Notes: generated from the sequence alone by a model not told the origin. A stretch of DNA of 64,000 nucleotides from an uncultured Muribaculaceae bacterium (GCA_910578665.1 CAJTQU010000001.1:62001-126000); one strand, 5' to 3'. Counted from the stretch's first letter, positions 24,644 to 33,645 are shown. Numbers and translations are program-made.

Positions 24644-25675
24644 TCAGAACAGCGATGGCTGTTCCGGATGCCGTGTGCGTCCCAGGTGGCTGTATGCCAG
24701 TGTCGTCACTTCGCGTCCTCTGGGAGTGCGCTTGACGAACCCCTCTTTTATCAGAAAAGGCTCGTACACCTCTTCGAGTGTGCCCGGGTCTTCGCCCAGT
24801 GCCGTCGCTATTGTCGATAGACCTACCGGGCCGCCTGAGAATTTGTCGATTATTGTCAGCAGTATTTTGTTGTCGATTTCGTCTAGCCCGTATTTGTCAA
24901 TGTTCAGTGCCTCGAGCGCTATGCGCGCTATGCCGAGTTCGATTGTGCCGCCCCCCTTGACCATGGCGAAGTCTCTTACGCGGCGCAGAAGCGCGTTGGC
25001 CACACGTGGCGTGCCTCTGCTGCGCAGAGCTATTTCGGCTGCTGCATCGTCGGTGCATTCTGTCCCTAGCAGCCGGGCCGAGCGGAGCACAATGCCGCGC
25101 AGCACTTCGTGGTCGTAATACTCCAGATGGCAGTTTATGCCGAATCGCGCCCTGAGAGGCGCTGTGAGCAGTCCGCTGCGCGTGGTGGCTCCCACCAGTG
25201 TAAACGGGCTGATGGTGAGCTGCACGCTTTTTGCCCCCGGCCCTTTGTCCAGCAGGATGTCTATCCTGTAGTCTTCCATGGCCGAATAGAGGTATTCTTC
25301 CACTATGGGGTGCAGGCGGTGGATCTCGTCGATGAAGAGCACGTCGTTCTCTTCAAGGCTCATCAGGATTCCGGCCAGGTCGCCCGGCTTGTCTAGCACG
25401 GGACCCGAGGTGGTCTTGAATCCCACGCCCATTTCGTTTGCTATGATGTTGGCCAGCGTGGTCTTGCCCAGTCCCGGAGGTCCGTGCAGCAATGTGTGGT
25501 CCAGGGCCTCTCCGCGCATTCTGGCGGCGGCGACAAACACTCTCAGGTTGTCGATGATTTTATCCTGTCCGGAAAAATCGTCCAGCCTTAGAGGCCTGAG
25601 AGCTTTCTCTATATCCTTTTCAGCGCCGTGTGGCGAGGAGGAAGAGGTGTGTATGTCGAAGTCCTGGTCGGGCAT
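24644..25675 (-). CDS. ruvB: Holliday junction branch migration helicase RuvB
   Basis: RuvB is the AAA+ motor that drives branch migration with RuvA. The 343-residue protein has Walker A GPPGLGKTT (65-73), Walker B LFIDEIHRL (113-121), sensor/Arg-finger region GATTRSGLL, and the C-terminal winged-helix domain (GLDEIDNKILLTIIDKF... RTPRGREVTTLAYSHLG). The length is normal. It stands alone on this strand. The promoter at 25874 leaves a leader of about 190 bases. ruvA and ruvC are not in the window. Confidence 0.97.
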   Translation of the reverse strand: MPDQDFDIHTSSSSPHGAEKDIEKALRPLRLDDFSGQDKIIDNLRVFVAAARMRGEALDHTLLHGPPGLGKTTLANIIANEMGVGFKTTSGPVLDKPGDLAGILMSLEENDVLFIDEIHRLHPIVEEYLYSAMEDYRIDILLDKGPGAKSVQLTISPFTLVGATTRSGLLTAPLRARFGINCHLEYYDHEVLRGIVLRSARLLGTECTDDAAAEIALRSRGTPRVANALLRRVRDFAMVKGGGTIELGIARIALEALNIDKYGLDEIDNKILLTIIDKFSGGPVGLSTIATALGEDPGTLEEVYEPFLIKEGFVKRTPRGREVTTLAYSHLGRTRHPEQPSLF

Positions 25676-25873
25676 GGCCTGGTATTATGGTGGCGTTGTT
25701 TTTTGGTCTTCAGTTTTGAGGTACGTCCGTTAAATTTAATTTTTTGTATATATTAACCAATTTATACAAAATTTATTCGTGATAAATTCGATTAAAATAC
25801 AGTGTTTATTCATTAACAGTATTGGATATGCATAAATGCCTGGTATCTTGTTATATTCTGTGAATGAACGCTG

Positions 25874-25881
25874 CAAAGTTA
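25874..25881 (-). promoter_or_regulatory. ruvB promoter -7 element
   Basis: The reverse strand reads TAACTTTG (TAnnTTTG). ATTG, one mismatch from TTTG, lies 19 bases upstream at 25904-25901. Confidence 0.5.
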
Positions 25882-25954
25882 GCTAAAAATTTTATTATGG
25901 CAATAGGGGGGATAAAAAAAATGGGTGATTCTTGGAGTTTTAAGTTTTTTTAGC

Positions 25955-25962
25955 TAAATTTG
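25955..25962 (+). promoter_or_regulatory. rnpA operon promoter -7 element
   Basis: TAAATTTG matches TAnnTTTG; transcription would start near 25967. This rules out the upstream in-frame TTG at 25960 as the rnpA start and leaves ATG at 25981 as the first usable codon. Confidence 0.55.
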
Positions 25963-25980
25963 CATGACACAAGAGGTAAA

Positions 25981-26559
25981 ATGGCAGTTCCGCGGCGTGT
26001 GTTTATGCGCCAGATGCGGTTCCGCGGCCTTTTATGCATACTTATACCCATGGCAGAACAGACTGAAAATCAATCTAATCATGGCGCGCAGGTTGATATG
26101 CGCCTGCCTAAGTCCGAACGCCTCAGGCACCGGGCAGCCGTGTTGCGCCTTTTTGACAAGGGTCGGAGTGAGTATGCCTATCCTTTGCGCATGATAGCTC
26201 TGGCCATGCCCCGTTCAGAGGCTGCCGGTATGTTCAAGGGGGAGCTGCCTTCCGGGTTTGCCCGGCGGCAGATGATGGTCACGGTGCCTAAAAAGAAATT
26301 CCGCCATGCCGTGGACCGTGTGTGGCTGCGCCGCCGTGTGCGCGAGGCTTACCGCCTGCACCGCCGCGACATCACTGATGAGGCGCTGTCTGCAGCTCCG
26401 GACGATACGGTCCTGATGCTGGCGTTTATTTACGTGGGTGCGGAGAAAGCCCCGTTTGCCACGATTGAGAAAAAAATGGTCAGGCTGCTCGGCAAGGCTG
26501 CCGCTATGCTGGCTCCGTCAGTGCCTGGTCCTGAGAAGAAAGATGAAGTTACTACGTGA
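25981..26559 (+). CDS. rnpA: Ribonuclease P protein component
   Basis: RnpA is the protein cofactor of RNase P, which matures tRNA 5' ends. The core is clear: LPKSERLRHRAAVLRLFDKG near the N-terminus of the domain, the RNR-like basic motif HAVDRVWLRRRVREAYRLHR, and a C-terminal beta/alpha segment (LMLAFIYVGAEKAPFATIEKKM). The start is uncertain: ATG 25981 has an AGAGG four bases upstream and follows the promoter closely (192 aa). ATG 26050 (169 aa) or ATG 26098 (153 aa) would give a length nearer the family norm. Its end overlaps yidD by 17 bases, and the run rnpA-yidD-tatD is probably one operon. Confidence 0.88.
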   Translation: MAVPRRVFMRQMRFRGLLCILIPMAEQTENQSNHGAQVDMRLPKSERLRHRAAVLRLFDKGRSEYAYPLRMIALAMPRSEAAGMFKGELPSGFARRQMMVTVPKKKFRHAVDRVWLRRRVREAYRLHRRDITDEALSAAPDDTVLMLAFIYVGAEKAPFATIEKKMVRLLGKAAAMLAPSVPGPEKKDEVTT

Positions 26560-26773
26560 CATAGCCGTGTGGACGCTCGTACTCCCTATAAGGGTTTACC
26601 AGCGGTGTCTGTCGCCGCTGCTGCCTGACGCGTGCAGGTTCACGCCCACATGCAGCCAGTATGCCGTCGAGGCTATACGCCGGCACGGTCCTGTAAAGGG
26701 TCTGTGGCTTGCCGTCAGGAGGATATGCCGCTGCCATCCATGGGGCGGCTCGGGCCACGACCCCGTGCCATGA
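26543..26773 (+). CDS. yidD: Membrane protein insertion efficiency factor YidD
   Basis: This 76-residue protein carries the full YidD signature: an amphipathic N-terminal segment, VYQRCLSPLLPDACRFTPTC, SQYAVEAIRRHGPVKGLW and CHPWGGSGHDPVP. YidD is peripheral on the inner membrane and helps the YidC insertase. The ATG at 26543 is inside the last codons of rnpA, in another frame, the usual arrangement in bacteria. An upstream in-frame start exists but would only add a non-conserved basic stretch inside rnpA. Confidence 0.92.
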   Translation: MKLLRDIAVWTLVLPIRVYQRCLSPLLPDACRFTPTCSQYAVEAIRRHGPVKGLWLAVRRICRCHPWGGSGHDPVP

Positions 26774-26797
26774 TCCCGTTAGAACCACTGTTTGTTT

Positions 26798-27487
26798 ATG
26801 CCAGGCCGCACAACCATACTCGACTGCCACAGCCACCGGCAGGCACCCTACCCTGCCGGGATCGTCTGCCGCACGCCTGACGCGTGGCATCCTCTGCCCG
26901 GACAGCTGTACAGCGTGGGCATACATCCCTGGAATATTCCTGACGATCCCGCGCCGCTTCTGGAGCGTCTGGCCGTGATAGCTGCCGGAGCACAGGTGGC
27001 GGCGGTGGGCGAAACGGGTCTTGACGCTCTTCGGGGCGCTCCGATGTGGTTGCAGCTAAAGGTGTTCAAGGCACATGCCGAGTTAGCCGAGGAGCTGTGC
27101 AAACCTCTGGTGGTGCATAATGTGAGGTGCGCGCAGCAGATAGTGCAGCTACGGCGCGAATGGGGTGCCGCGCAGCCCTGGGTGGTGCACGGCTTCAGGG
27201 GCAGGCCGTCGCTGCTGGAGATGCTTTTGGATGCCGGTTGTGCCGTCTCCTACGGTGAACGTTTCAATGCCGGGTCTGTGCGTCTCACACCGTGTGACCG
27301 CCTGCTGGCGGAGACTGATGATTCGCAGGCCGGCATAGCAGGCGTGGTAGCCTTGCTAGCCGAGGCTTCGGGAGAGGAAGACATACAGGCTTTTTCCGGT
27401 ATCGTGGCGGCCAACACGGCGCGTATATTCAATATAGACAGTCTTTATAACCAGGCCGGAACGGCCGGCAGCAACATCTCCGTATGA
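26798..27487 (+). CDS. tatD: TatD-family metal-dependent hydrolase
   Basis: The 229-residue protein is a short TatD-type TIM-barrel hydrolase, a family of two-metal DNases/phosphoesterases. Metal ligands are visible in order: HSH in ILDCHSHRQ (near 11-13), E in AVGETGLD, H in LVVHN, H in WVVHGFRG and D in LLAETDDS. ATG 26798 is preferred over the in-frame TTG at 26792. It follows yidD by 24 bases, and its last four bases overlap the next start (ATGA at 27484). Being shorter than the E. coli TatD (about 260 aa) is normal for Bacteroidetes. Whether it acts on DNA or another substrate is not known. Confidence 0.85.
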   Translation: MPGRTTILDCHSHRQAPYPAGIVCRTPDAWHPLPGQLYSVGIHPWNIPDDPAPLLERLAVIAAGAQVAAVGETGLDALRGAPMWLQLKVFKAHAELAEELCKPLVVHNVRCAQQIVQLRREWGAAQPWVVHGFRGRPSLLEMLLDAGCAVSYGERFNAGSVRLTPCDRLLAETDDSQAGIAGVVALLAEASGEEDIQAFSGIVAANTARIFNIDSLYNQAGTAGSNISV

Positions 27488-29067
27488 ACAAATTCGTAAG
27501 AGGCACAGACCGCGCAGCGTGGCCTAACGGCCTTATGATACTGCTGTTTACGGCCACGTTCGGGGTGTTCTTCGCCGGTATGCCGCTTTATGCCGATGAT
27601 TTCTGGTATTCTATTAATATAAAAGACTGGGTAGAGGGTCGTTCCGGCGATATCCCCTGGCAGGGGATATATGATACATGGTATGACCACTATGTAAATG
27701 ACAATGCGAGGGTGGGCAATGTTGTCTATCTCTTCTTCCTGCTCATGCCCAAATGGGTCGGCTCGCTGCTTGCCGCTCTGGTGCTCGGGGCGGCGGTCAC
27801 CAAGGGGTTCGGACTGGCCGGTGCCGGCTGGCGGCGGTCGGCGCTTGTTCCCGCGGGGCTGGCCATGTGGTCGTTCCTTCCGGCGTGGTATGACAGCATA
27901 GGGTCTATGTGCTACCAGTTTAACTACGTAATGCCTACCGGTCTGGGCGTGTGGCTCTGCGCCGTGTGGTTTTCTCCGAGGCCGGCGCGAGGCTGTCTGC
28001 CGTGGGCGGCATTTCTGGCCGGCCTTGTCACGGGCTGCTGGCACGAGGGTTTCGGCCTTTCGCTGCTGTGCGGCCTGGGAGGTACTTACATACTATATCC
28101 GTCGTTGCGCACACGGCGCAGCCTGTGCGTCATGGCCGGATTGCTGGCCGGTCTGTCATGGATATTCCTAGCGCCATCATTTATGTATAAATATCATGCG
28201 GTGACCGGAGAGAATGTGTACGGACTTTCGCGTCTGGTGTTTGTGTCCGTGCAGCATCCGGCCCTGTTTGCCATGTTGGCGGCAGCGGCCGTCTCTCTGT
28301 CGCGCCGGGCGTGGCGCCGCCGTGTGCTGGCAGATCCTCTCAGTGCCGGACTGCTGCTGTCGGCCCTGGCATCGTTCGGCATAGAGTTTTTCACACAGCG
28401 CGTGCCGCGTGCCGCGTGGTGGTGCGACGCGGCATCGATACTGCTCTTCCTGCGATTATGCGTCTTTACGGCCAGGCGCTACTGGGACGGCTATTCGCCT
28501 CGCAATATCGTTCCTGCCGCGCTGCTAGGGCTGGCCGCACTGGCCCACCAGGCGGCGGTAGACTATTACGCGCTGCGCATACGCCGGGCTTTTCACGCCG
28601 CCCTGGCCGAGCATGCGGCACATCCGGGAAAGACTGTCTTTGCCGACGTCGTGACAGAGCATGATGCCCCGCTCATATGCTGGTTTATGCCTGATTTCAC
28701 CTTGTTTCTGGCTCCTACGTATTATTCGTTTGCCAACATGTATTACCATGACGGTGACGATGACCGGTTTCTGGCCGTACCCTCCGAGTTGCGCGGCGTG
28801 ACACGTGAGTCGGGCCATCCTGTGCCGGGCAACACAGGATTGCGCGAGACGGAGGGCAGACTGTTTATGCCTACCGACAGTGTGCGTATGGGCGAGTTTG
28901 CCGCCGATGTGGATTTCGGGCCTGTAGCCAGACAGGGGGTGCGTATGATTTATTATCCCTTCGTATCGGAGGCTGACGGCCGCCGGTATGCCTATGTGTA
29001 TCCCTGGCGCCGTGTCATAGAGATGCGTATCGGGGGCATACGTTCCGTAAACATTCCGACTGATTAA
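27484..29067 (+). CDS. Polytopic membrane protein (DUF6056-like)
   Basis: The 527-residue protein has roughly ten to twelve hydrophobic segments in its first 370 residues and a soluble C-terminal tail of about 150. Just after TM1 there is an acidic motif in a periplasmic position (MPLYADDFWYSINIKDW), and further on NDNARVGN. This layout is that of GT-C-fold glycosyltransferase-like membrane proteins and of the DUF6056 family, so a role in transferring sugars from a lipid carrier is possible. I infer this from architecture only. It overlaps tatD by four bases. Confidence 0.65.
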   Translation: MNKFVRGTDRAAWPNGLMILLFTATFGVFFAGMPLYADDFWYSINIKDWVEGRSGDIPWQGIYDTWYDHYVNDNARVGNVVYLFFLLMPKWVGSLLAALVLGAAVTKGFGLAGAGWRRSALVPAGLAMWSFLPAWYDSIGSMCYQFNYVMPTGLGVWLCAVWFSPRPARGCLPWAAFLAGLVTGCWHEGFGLSLLCGLGGTYILYPSLRTRRSLCVMAGLLAGLSWIFLAPSFMYKYHAVTGENVYGLSRLVFVSVQHPALFAMLAAAAVSLSRRAWRRRVLADPLSAGLLLSALASFGIEFFTQRVPRAAWWCDAASILLFLRLCVFTARRYWDGYSPRNIVPAALLGLAALAHQAAVDYYALRIRRAFHAALAEHAAHPGKTVFADVVTEHDAPLICWFMPDFTLFLAPTYYSFANMYYHDGDDDRFLAVPSELRGVTRESGHPVPGNTGLRETEGRLFMPTDSVRMGEFAADVDFGPVARQGVRMIYYPFVSEADGRRYAYVYPWRRVIEMRIGGIRSVNIPTD

Positions 29068-29082
29068 ACTATTATACTATAT

Positions 29083-29580
29083 ATGAAGAAGATATTTGTA
29101 TCGTTGATGATAGCTGCCTCGGCCCTTTCTGCGGCGGCAGCCGTGGCTGCGCCGCAGTCTGCGCATGAGGATCTGACGCCTGTGGCCGGCACTTTCTCGC
29201 GTTTCAATTATGACGGCTTCACCATGCTGGTGCCCTCGGGCACGCTGATAAGCAAGTCGGACCAGGAGGCAGTGGTAAAAGCCGCCGACGGCACTTTCGG
29301 GCTTTCGCTCAAGGTGGAAAAAGATGCTGCGGCCAGTCCCGAAGCCGCATTGCAGCTATGTTCGCGCCTAGTGTCCGACCTGCGTATAAAGGGAGCCCGT
29401 GTGACGCGCGTGAGCATCCACGGCATGGCCGGCGGACGCGTGCAGGGCACTGTGGAGGGGGCGCCTATCAGTGTCGTGGTGCTGGACGGTTCGGGAAAGT
29501 ATGTGAAGCTCGTGGTGATCAATATGCCCGACCGTGCCGACTGGGCGGATATGGCTATAGATTCGCTTAGCCGCCAGTAA
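29083..29580 (+). CDS. Small exported protein, 165 aa
   Basis: An N-terminal signal peptide (MKKIFVSLMIAASALSAAAAVAAPQ) is followed by about 140 residues of soluble alpha/beta character (FNYDGFTMLVPSGTLI, GTFGLSLKVEKD, GRVQGTVEGAPISVVVLDG, KYVKLVVINMPDRADW). There is no CxxC, no T9SS tail and no lipobox, so it is predicted periplasmic. I do not recognise the family. It is the last gene of the run starting with rnpA and is followed by a hairpin terminator. Confidence 0.65.
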   Translation: MKKIFVSLMIAASALSAAAAVAAPQSAHEDLTPVAGTFSRFNYDGFTMLVPSGTLISKSDQEAVVKAADGTFGLSLKVEKDAAASPEAALQLCSRLVSDLRIKGARVTRVSIHGMAGGRVQGTVEGAPISVVVLDGSGKYVKLVVINMPDRADWADMAIDSLSRQ

Positions 29581-29595
29581 TGATAAGAAACAGTT

Positions 29596-29633
29596 GTGTC
29601 CGCTCCTGCCGTGTGGCGGCCGGGAGCGGACAC
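29596..29633. terminator. Hairpin between the 165-aa gene and manC
   Basis: An 11-bp inverted repeat GTGTCCGCTCC ... GGAGCGGACAC lies between convergent genes. There is only a weak T-rich tail, so it is probably a shared terminator. Confidence 0.65.
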
Positions 29634-29662
29634 ATGTTATGAGTGTGTGGTCAGGACCTCGC

Positions 29663-30757
29663 TTAGGAGTAGTCTTCGCCGAAACGGGCCTTTACCTCGT
29701 TGACCAGGTGGCGTATCTCTTGTTCGCGGTCCATGGGGACTATGAGCAGGGCGTTGCCGTTTTCGGCCACGATGTAGTTTTCGAGGCCGGCGGCCACGAT
29801 TACTTTGTCACCTTTTATCGCGAAGACTGAGCCGGAGCAGTCTTTGGTTATCAGTCTGCAGTTCTGTGTCACATTGCCCTGTTCGTTGCGCGGCGATGTC
29901 TCATAGAGGGCTTTCCATGTGCCGAGATCGCTCCAGCCCAGGTCGACGGTCTTGACAAACACGTTTGAGGCTTTTTCCATTATCGCATAGTCGACAGAGA
30001 TACTGGGCGCCGTGGGGAACGCTCCGGCTATGAAGTCGTTTTCGGCATCGGTGGCATACAGGTCGTCGCCGGCATCGAATACCTCGGCTATGTCCGGAGC
30101 CAGGTCGGCGAACGCGCGCAGGATGGTGTCGGCTTTCCAGAGGAATATGCCCGAATTCCAGAAGAAGTCGCCGCTGGCCAGCAGTACTTCTGCCATCTCG
30201 AGCGATGGTTTTTCTGTGAAGCATTTCACTTCCGTTATCCCCTCCGCGTCCTGGCAGGGCTGTCCGCGCTGTATGTAGCCGTATCCGGTCTCGGGTGCTG
30301 TCGGGGTGATGCCGAGTGTCAGAAGAGCGTCGTGCGTCTCCACGAAATCCATGCCGTGCGTCATGGCCTGGCGGAATGCTTCTTCTTTAAGTATGAGGTG
30401 GTCTGACGGGAGCGTCATGATAGATGCGTGCCTGTCCAGTGCGTAGATGTGGTGTGCCGCCCAGCACACGCATGGGGCGGTATTGCGTCTGGCCGGCTCC
30501 AGCAGTATGTTTTCACGCGGTATATCGGGAAGCTGCTCCTGCAGCAGCGGCAGATAGGCTTCGTTTGATACAAGTATTATGCGCTCGTGCGGGACCAGTG
30601 GCAGTACGCGGTCCACGGTCATCTGCAGCAGTGTGCGGCCTGTGCCGAAAAAGTCCAGGAACTGTTTTGGCATTTCTGAACGCGAGAATGGCCAGAAACG
30701 CGATCCTACGCCGCCGCACATTATGACGCAGTAGCGGTGTGCATTCATTTCTATCAT
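29663..30757 (-). CDS. manC: Mannose-1-phosphate guanylyltransferase
   Basis: ManC makes GDP-mannose from GTP and mannose-1-phosphate, a precursor of GDP-fucose and of surface glycans, including the O-glycans of Bacteroidetes. The 364-residue protein has the nucleotidyltransferase signature VIMCGGVGSRFWPFSRSEMPKQF (about 11-33), LVSNEAYL, and FTEKPSLEMAEVLLASGDFFWNSGIFLWK. It lacks the C-terminal isomerase half of bifunctional enzymes. ATG 30757 (MIEMNAHRY) or the ATG four codons later may be used. It lies 35 bases after nptA on the same strand. Confidence 0.93.
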   Translation of the reverse strand: MIEMNAHRYCVIMCGGVGSRFWPFSRSEMPKQFLDFFGTGRTLLQMTVDRVLPLVPHERIILVSNEAYLPLLQEQLPDIPRENILLEPARRNTAPCVCWAAHHIYALDRHASIMTLPSDHLILKEEAFRQAMTHGMDFVETHDALLTLGITPTAPETGYGYIQRGQPCQDAEGITEVKCFTEKPSLEMAEVLLASGDFFWNSGIFLWKADTILRAFADLAPDIAEVFDAGDDLYATDAENDFIAGAFPTAPSISVDYAIMEKASNVFVKTVDLGWSDLGTWKALYETSPRNEQGNVTQNCRLITKDCSGSVFAIKGDKVIVAAGLENYIVAENGNALLIVPMDREQEIRHLVNEVKARFGEDYS

Positions 30758-30792
30758 TTCTGCAAGGTTGTTTTAGGTATCTTCTGTCTGGG

Positions 30793-32583
30793 TCAGGATA
30801 TGCCGTCGGCTTTAAATTGGTGTTTGACCCCTTCTACCACGTTGAGCATGTAGTCACCGAGTTTTTCGGCCTCTCCTACCAGGTCCATGTAGAATATGCC
30901 CTGCTGGTAGTCGTAGGCCTGGTGGTTGATGTTGAATATGTTGGCGTCACGCAGTTTGTTGCGGTAATTGTTGATCTCGCGCTCCTTGTTGTAGGCAGCG
31001 ATGATCTTGGAATCTTCCGGCGTCTCCATCTGTGTCAGCAGTTCTGTCATGTTGCACATTGCGCCGTCGACGAGCGAGAACATTATGTCTATCTCCTTGA
31101 ACATAGAGGGGGTGAACTCCACGTGGTTCTGGTTCTTGCGTGTGAGGGTTTTTGCCACGTTGAAGCATCCGTCGGCTATCGATTCGATCTCGCTGATGAT
31201 GCGCAGCATGCCGGCGATGCGCATCTTGCCCTCCGGGGAGAGACGTCCTTCGGCCACACGGTTGAGGAATTTGCCTATCTCTATCTCCATGCGGTCGGAT
31301 ATGTCTTCGTATTTCTCCAGCCGGTTGTATACTTCCTGGTATCTGGAGTCATTGTCGGGGGTGTGTATCAGCTCTTTGGCCATGCCAAGCATGCGCTGCA
31401 CACGCTGGCCGTAGACGGCTATCTCTTTCTGTGCCTGCGCTATGTTGAGTTCCGATGTACCGAGCATGCCGCGTCCTATGAATTTGAGAGAGAAGTCTTC
31501 TTCTGTGTCGGAGTGGCGTGCCGGCATGATCCAGCATACGATTTTCACATACAGTTTTGTGAACCATATCATTATGCCCAGGTTGATGGCGTTGAATATG
31601 GTGGGGAACATGGCCAGTCCGAATGCCACACTGGCCTGCGCCCTGGCCGTATACCCTCCTTCAGGCAGGAATAGTGTGCTGTCGGCCATTCGCGCTTCCT
31701 GGGCGCGGCTTATGTCGAGAGGGTTGATGTTTCCGCACCAGGCCACGATGTCGGCCACCAGGTCGATAAATGGATTGAACAGTATGAGTGCCACCACGGA
31801 GCCGAGCACGTTGAACATTACGTGTCCCATGGCGCCGCGCCGTGCCGCCAGGTTGCCGGAGAGTGATGCGAGCACCGGGGTTATGGTGGTGCCTATGTTG
31901 CCGCCGAGGATGATTGCGCAGCCCAGCGGAAACGAAATCCATCCCTGCGAACACATTATGAGGGTGACTGCGAATGTGGCCGCCGATGCCTGCATGACCA
32001 TTGTTATGATGATGCCTACCGTAAAAAAGATGAGCACGGAGGCGTAGCCCAGGCTGGTGTAGTCCTGCAGAAAGGCGAGCATCTGGGGATTGTCCTGAAG
32101 GTTGGGCACGTAGGCGCTTATCAGGTCTAGCCCCATGAACAGGAAGCAGAAGCCGATCAGGAATTCGCCCAGGCTTTTGTAGAAGCTGCGTTTCATGAAG
32201 AGCATGGGTACGGCAAGGGCTATTAGCACTATAGAGTAGTCAGAGATGTGTATTTCAAAGGAGAATGCGGATATTATCCATGTGGTGACCGTGGTGCCGA
32301 CATTGGCGCCGAAGATTACGGCCATAGACTGTGCCAGAGACATGAGGCCGGCGTTGACAAAGCTGACTACCATCACGGTAGAGGCCGACGAACTTTGGAT
32401 AAGGGCGGTGATCACGATGCCGGTCAGTACGCCTGTAAGCCGGTTTCTGGTCATGATGCCCAATATGTTGCGCAGTCTGTCGCCGGCCACTTTCTGCAGT
32501 CCCTCGCTCATGACCTTCATGCCGTAGAGAAATAGGCACACGGCTCCGAGCAGGCTCAGAAAATCCAATAGGGAATAATCCAT
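30793..32583 (-). CDS. Na+/phosphate cotransporter with C-terminal PhoU-like domain
   Basis: The 596-residue protein has a membrane half (about 1-320) with two inverted Na/Pi cotransporter repeats, each carrying a QSSSA-type motif (ALIQSSSASTVMVVSFVNAG and MVMQASAATFAVTL), and glycine-rich GANVGTTVT / GGNIGTTIT lines. The C-terminal half (about 370-596) is helical and PhoU-like (MEIEIGKFLNRVAEG, MRIAGMLRIISEIESIADGC). It imports phosphate with sodium, with the PhoU-like part probably regulating. It shares a divergent promoter region with the Fe-S protein at 32754. Confidence 0.9.
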   Translation of the reverse strand: MDYSLLDFLSLLGAVCLFLYGMKVMSEGLQKVAGDRLRNILGIMTRNRLTGVLTGIVITALIQSSSASTVMVVSFVNAGLMSLAQSMAVIFGANVGTTVTTWIISAFSFEIHISDYSIVLIALAVPMLFMKRSFYKSLGEFLIGFCFLFMGLDLISAYVPNLQDNPQMLAFLQDYTSLGYASVLIFFTVGIIITMVMQASAATFAVTLIMCSQGWISFPLGCAIILGGNIGTTITPVLASLSGNLAARRGAMGHVMFNVLGSVVALILFNPFIDLVADIVAWCGNINPLDISRAQEARMADSTLFLPEGGYTARAQASVAFGLAMFPTIFNAINLGIMIWFTKLYVKIVCWIMPARHSDTEEDFSLKFIGRGMLGTSELNIAQAQKEIAVYGQRVQRMLGMAKELIHTPDNDSRYQEVYNRLEKYEDISDRMEIEIGKFLNRVAEGRLSPEGKMRIAGMLRIISEIESIADGCFNVAKTLTRKNQNHVEFTPSMFKEIDIMFSLVDGAMCNMTELLTQMETPEDSKIIAAYNKEREINNYRNKLRDANIFNINHQAYDYQQGIFYMDLVGEAEKLGDYMLNVVEGVKHQFKADGIS

Positions 32584-32658
32584 AAATAGTTAGTTTTAAG
32601 GGTTAGATTTTTCGACCGGGCATGTCATGCGCGAGAAAAACTTAGCTCTAAGATAGTG

Positions 32659-32666
32659 CAAAATTA
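32659..32666 (-). promoter_or_regulatory. -7 element for the Na/Pi cotransporter gene
   Basis: The reverse strand reads TAATTTTG; a TTTC, near TTTG, lies 19 bases upstream at 32689-32686. It overlaps the divergent promoter on the other strand. Confidence 0.55.
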
Positions 32667-32674
32667 ATAACTTT

Positions 32675-32705
32675 TTTGCAATCCCGAAAAAAAGATGTAC
32701 CTTTG
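32675..32705 (+). promoter_or_regulatory. Promoter of the NapH-like Fe-S protein gene
   Basis: TTTG (32675-32678), exactly 19 bases, then TACCTTTG (32698-32705): a full consensus match. Transcription would begin near 32711, which excludes the earlier in-frame start at 32676. Confidence 0.75.
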
Positions 32706-32753
32706 TGTGGAACATTGTGTGCCGGCTTTAGTCGGCAATATCTTACCACAGTC

Positions 32754-33587
32754 GTGAAGTCGTTGAAACATATAAGGATAGCCGTGTCGCTGGTTATGTT
32801 GGCCGAGTGTGCGGCATGGGTGCTGTGGGGTGCCGGCGCCCCGGTTCCGGCAGTCGCCGCGCGCCAGATGCAGATAGTGCCTTCTATGCTCGGCGCCACG
32901 CTGGCCTCCGGTTTGTCATGGCTGCTGGCCACGATCTTGCTTGGGCGCGTGTATTGCTCGGCATTCTGTCCGCTGGGCGTGCTCCAGGATATGGCGGTCC
33001 ACGGCCGCCGTACGGCCGCGCTTCTTTTGAGACGCCGCCACAGGCCGTTCGGATACAAGCCGGCGCGTCCCATACGCTTCTGGATGCTCGGCGCGTATAT
33101 TGTGGGCGTGGTGGGCGCAGTGGGCTGTCTGCCTCTGCTTTTAGAGCCGTGGCCTGCTTTTGTCAATGCAGTCTCCTCTGTGGCAGAGGGGACGCGCCAT
33201 GCCTCGCTGGCCTATCTGGGCGTGGGCGCGTTACTGGGCTTTGTGTGTGCCGCCGTTTCGGTCGTGATGGTCATGGCTTATGCCTTTCTGGCAGGCAGGG
33301 ATTTCTGTAACGAAATATGCCCGGTGGGTACCGTGCTGGGGGTGTTGTCGGCCAGGTCGGCCATGCACATCGAGCTTATACCCGACCGCTGCACCTCGTG
33401 CCTGAAGTGTGAGGAGGTCTGCAAGGCTTCGTGCATAAGTATCAAGGACCGCGTGGTCGACAATACGCGCTGCGTGCGCTGTTTCAATTGTGTGAACGTC
33501 TGTCCTGACAATGCCATACGCTACCAGCTGGACCGTACCGGAATCATATCGCCGTTGTTGCAGCGGCATCCCGAGGCATCGTCATGA
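32754..33587 (+). CDS. NapH-like membrane-bound 4Fe-4S protein
   Basis: About 277 residues with four or five membrane segments and four cysteine motifs: YCSAFCPLG and FCNEICPVG on the cytoplasmic membrane loops, then two ferredoxin-type clusters CTSCLKCEEVCKASC and CVRCFNCVNVCP at the C-terminus. This is the NapH/NosR/RdxA family, whose members pass electrons from quinol or ferredoxin to periplasmic partners. No partner reductase is adjacent. GTG 32754 is chosen because the consensus promoter at 32675-32705 places transcription start after the longer open frame begins. A TTG at 32763 is the alternative. Confidence 0.8.
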   Translation: MKSLKHIRIAVSLVMLAECAAWVLWGAGAPVPAVAARQMQIVPSMLGATLASGLSWLLATILLGRVYCSAFCPLGVLQDMAVHGRRTAALLLRRRHRPFGYKPARPIRFWMLGAYIVGVVGAVGCLPLLLEPWPAFVNAVSSVAEGTRHASLAYLGVGALLGFVCAAVSVVMVMAYAFLAGRDFCNEICPVGTVLGVLSARSAMHIELIPDRCTSCLKCEEVCKASCISIKDRVVDNTRCVRCFNCVNVCPDNAIRYQLDRTGIISPLLQRHPEASS

Positions 33588-33645
33588 CGCGCGGTGTCCG
33601 ATATCGCGGCAAATGTTAATAACACCTGGTTTTGTTGATTAAGTT

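Larger units (their letters stand above)
25676..25980. other. AT-rich divergent intergenic region, ruvB / rnpA
   Basis: This 305-base stretch between divergent genes holds a ruvB promoter element and an rnpA promoter element at its right-hand end. The left 180 bases are very AT-rich (runs of T, ATTAAC and TTTATAC), with no credible open frame or strong hairpin. Confidence 0.6.

Noticed and set aside
32676..32753. Upstream start of the Fe-S membrane protein at 32676
   Set aside because: The full-consensus promoter at 32675-32705 lies inside that extension, so it cannot be translated from that transcript.
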